Assembly: GCF_964063345.1 (NCBI RefSeq)
Contig: NZ_OZ061318.1
Coordinates: 5,704,001-5,768,000 of the forward strand
Origin: Pseudomonas lini
Lineage (GTDB): Bacteria; Pseudomonadota; Gammaproteobacteria; Pseudomonadales; Pseudomonadaceae
Reading direction: 5' to 3'
DNA length: 64,000 nt
Part shown: in pieces, positions 61,840 to 64,000 of the stretch
Layout: the number at the start of each line of letters is the position of its first letter
Numbering within the stretch: position 1 is the first letter of the stretch
Notes under the pieces: generated by a model
What the model was told of the DNA's origin: nothing
Databases searched by the model: none
What the model saw: the letters and a program-made list of their open reading frames with translations, nothing else
Program-made: the position numbers and the translations under genes

Positions 61840-64000
61840 ATGACTAACCACCCAAACGATGTCGATTCCGGTCTGACGCCACCCACGTTGCGCATGCGCG
61901 ACGAGCTGAAAGCCGCCGTGGACATTGCGCTGCCGCAAACGCCCGGCCAATTTGGCGCACGCCTGTTCAAGGAAAAGTGGGGGACGGACATCGATCCGCA
62001 GACCACCATGCTGGTCACGCTCGATTACAACTACAAGGGCCGCCCTGCACAGGACGGTATTCACCAAGGGCAAGTGGCCAATTCGCAATCTCTGCTGCAG
62101 GCGCTACTGGCCAATTATCAAACCGTGGGTGACGGACGTTTCGCGGAAACCGCGTTCGGTCTGTACACACCGCCGGACATCGGCCCATCCATTCGAATTG
62201 TGCAGAACGTCGATGAGTTCGCTGACCACGGCAGCGGCAATCACCAGACGTATGAAGGCATCTACCGCCAAACGGTACCGCAGACCTATGGGCCGCTGAC
62301 GCAGATCACTTTGAATTCCGCAGACTACAAAAAATGGATTTGGGAGCTGGATTTACAGGACTTGTACAAGGCTTATCTGGATCAGGCCTGGCCGACCGAC
62401 GAGGTACTTTTTGCTGCTGAACCCTACGCGTTGAGGACCTCGGTCAAAGCGGCGTTTGTCATGTCGACGTGGTTGCAGAGCCGTGAGCGGTGCTTGACTC
62501 AAAAGGGGCTGGAACTGGCCATGCAGGCTGCCGGACTGCCGTCGGATCAGGCGTGGGAAGCCTTGACCATCGAGCCACTGCAAGCGCCAACCCGGATTGC
62601 CCCGGGGATTGAGGCCAGTCGGCTGAAGTTGTATCGATACGTGGCGAAGGATATCTGGGCCTTTCGCGACCGTTTCAGCACGAGGATTTTGTTATACGTC
62701 CCCGGCAACTCGTCGCCGGTGCACGAATTCACCGACATCAGCCAGCTACGTCAATGGATTGTGGCGCAAGGCAAGGTTGCCGAGACGAAGCAGGCGTTGG
62801 CATCCCATTTTGCCGAAGACGACCGCGACGACGGTACTTTTCATGCGGGAGTACTGACGGCGCTGGATGGCATGGCGATTTACCCGCAAAAGCACCGACT
62901 GACGAAAGAGGCAGGTTTCTTCAACGATGACGGCTTTTGGGACCCTGCGCATTTTATCGGCTTCGATGATCCGGTCGACGGGATGGATCCCTTTGCGCAA
63001 TTGGTGTCAACGATGAAGCAGGCTGAGCGCGCCAGCATTAAAACCATACGGGACAACGCGCAAGTCAACCGTGACAACCTGAGCGCCGTCGTCGAGCCGG
63101 TTGTGCAGTGGGTCAATCGGTTTGGTCCGCTGGCGTTGTTCGTTCCGGGCGCAGAGGGCTTGCTGGCGTTAGCCGGGCTCATCGATGCGGGCTACGGGTT
63201 GAATCAAGCCATTAACGGGGAAACGTCGAGTGAGCGTGCCCAGGGCTTAACGCGTACCGTCTTTGGCGTGCTCAATGCGTTGCCCTTGATCGGGGTCACA
63301 GCCACGGCGAAAAGTGAGGCGTCTGATATTGGCGCGTCCCTCAATGTCGATAATGAACCTGGCGAATCGTCGCCGACGCCAAGCACTGCGCCTTCGCCCG
63401 ATCCGCTCGTTTCTGTACCGACAGTGCAAGGAGGGTTGCCCAAGCCTGGCCGGCTGGCGCTGCTGCGTGGAATCGGCGCTCCGGTAGCGGGTTTCAGTGA
63501 TGAAGTGTTGGCGCAGATTGGCAAGGTTGTCGCAGTCGATGACGACATGTTGCGACTGATACAGAACGGACGGCCACCGTCGCCACTGATGGCCGATACG
63601 ATCAGCCGTTTCGAGATCGACCAGCAGCTCGCTCACGTTGATACGGCACAGCCTCGGCGCAGCGAACTTTTCAACACCCGATACGAAGCACTTCAGCACT
63701 CGGAACGCGAATGGGTACGGCTGTTTCAACAGGAATACCCAGGCCTGCCCAAAAGCACCATCGAGCAAATGCTCGACCGCTATGGCGTAGACATCCAGGC
63801 ACCGCCCGATGCAACCGAAGCCATGCAAGTGTTCAGGCGACTGGATGGCAAGGCCGGTCAATACCGGCAGCATGTACGGCTCAACCGGGCCTATGAAGGC
63901 TTATACCTTCGCTCGGTGGACAGCACGGAATCGGAGGTGCTGGCTTTGCACTCCCTCAAGAATCTTCCGGGTTGGCCGCAGGGCATCCGTATTGAGGTGC
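61840..64000 (+). CDS. Large dermonecrotic-toxin-like (DUF6543) protein, truncated by window end
   Basis: The frame is open from the ATG at 61840 to the right edge (720 codons, no stop), so the protein is far larger. The N-terminal part matches the dermonecrotic toxin-like/DUF6543 pattern seen in long Pseudomonas proteins (ILLYVPGNSSPVHEF near 285, GAGVLTALDG-like turns and a hydrophobic FGPLALFVPGAEGLLALAGL helix near 425). No signal peptide is seen. A conserved helix pair suggests membrane insertion. Function is inferred as a host- or competitor-directed toxin. Confidence 0.72.
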   Translation, partial: MTNHPNDVDSGLTPPTLRMRDELKAAVDIALPQTPGQFGARLFKEKWGTDIDPQTTMLVTLDYNYKGRPAQDGIHQGQVANSQSLLQALLANYQTVGDGRFAETAFGLYTPPDIGPSIRIVQNVDEFADHGSGNHQTYEGIYRQTVPQTYGPLTQITLNSADYKKWIWELDLQDLYKAYLDQAWPTDEVLFAAEPYALRTSVKAAFVMSTWLQSRERCLTQKGLELAMQAAGLPSDQAWEALTIEPLQAPTRIAPGIEASRLKLYRYVAKDIWAFRDRFSTRILLYVPGNSSPVHEFTDISQLRQWIVAQGKVAETKQALASHFAEDDRDDGTFHAGVLTALDGMAIYPQKHRLTKEAGFFNDDGFWDPAHFIGFDDPVDGMDPFAQLVSTMKQAERASIKTIRDNAQVNRDNLSAVVEPVVQWVNRFGPLALFVPGAEGLLALAGLIDAGYGLNQAINGETSSERAQGLTRTVFGVLNALPLIGVTATAKSEASDIGASLNVDNEPGESSPTPSTAPSPDPLVSVPTVQGGLPKPGRLALLRGIGAPVAGFSDEVLAQIGKVVAVDDDMLRLIQNGRPPSPLMADTISRFEIDQQLAHVDTAQPRRSELFNTRYEALQHSEREWVRLFQQEYPGLPKSTIEQMLDRYGVDIQAPPDATEAMQVFRRLDGKAGQYRQHVRLNRAYEGLYLRSVDSTESEVLALHSLKNLPGWPQGIRIEV

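Noticed and set aside
1..64000. CRISPR arrays or intact insertion sequences
   Set aside because: No regularly spaced direct repeats and no transposase or integrase motifs were found.

Overview
The window is a contiguous piece of a GC-rich gammaproteobacterial chromosome, best matched by a Pseudomonas of the fluorescens group. Supporting signs are the lexA2-imuA-imuB-dnaE2 mutagenesis cassette, many 'GTGGGAGC...GCTCGCG' REP-type inverted repeats, ATGA-coupled operons, a PL7 alginate lyase, and a uronate dehydrogenase that closely resembles the Pseudomonas enzymes. All identifications rest on reading the sequence and protein motifs; no database search was run.

Layout. 1-2.2 kb: the end of an anaerobic ribonucleotide reductase operon, in which the glycyl-radical tail of NrdD is a separate 55-residue gene before nrdG. 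2.2-5.3 kb: a four-gene ferrous-iron uptake operon (ftrABCD type) with a Fur-box-like site. 5.4-12.5 kb: an accessory region with signs of phage decay. It holds a LexA/CI-type repressor, a duplicated fragment of that repressor, a lysis-gene (Rz1-like) remnant, several small unknown genes, a cytoplasmic alginate lyase behind repressor-like operators, an SRAP (YedK/HMCES) protein and a small gene preceded by a LexA box. 12.5-13.1 kb: a frameshifted hydrolase pseudogene.

13.1-36.4 kb: a large sugar-acid island with two apparent regulons. The first, linked by two copies of a LysR-type palindrome, holds an IlvD-family pentonate dehydratase, an FAH-family keto-deoxy-acid dehydratase, an alpha-ketoglutaric semialdehyde dehydrogenase, an MFS importer, an SDR and a diketo-acid hydrolase. 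It therefore seems to carry two different exits from 2-keto-3-deoxy-pentonate. The second, linked by GntR-type operators, degrades pectin. A GH28 exo-polygalacturonase and a KdgM-type porin supply galacturonate or small oligomers, and a peptide-type ABC transporter with two paralogous binding proteins probably imports them. Uronate dehydrogenase, an SMP-30 lactonase and an enolase-superfamily enzyme then carry out the oxidative pathway. A small tautomerase-like gene sits in the same operon. No KdgD-type dehydratase/decarboxylase is present in the window.

36.4-43.7 kb: tRNA-Ser(UGA) and mostly core genes (YccA, VOC, Lrp, DMT exporter, FUSC, GapN, DyP peroxidase). 44-49.8 kb: the SOS mutagenesis cassette. 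49.9-52 kb: a PAS hybrid histidine kinase. 52-61.7 kb: small stress-type proteins, a sterol desaturase-SRPBCC fusion with a beta-propeller lactonase-like partner, a LysR regulator, a Tat-exported amidohydrolase, an SCP2 protein, a histidine phosphatase and SohB. 61.8 kb to the end: the first 720 residues of a large dermonecrotic-toxin-like protein that runs off the window.
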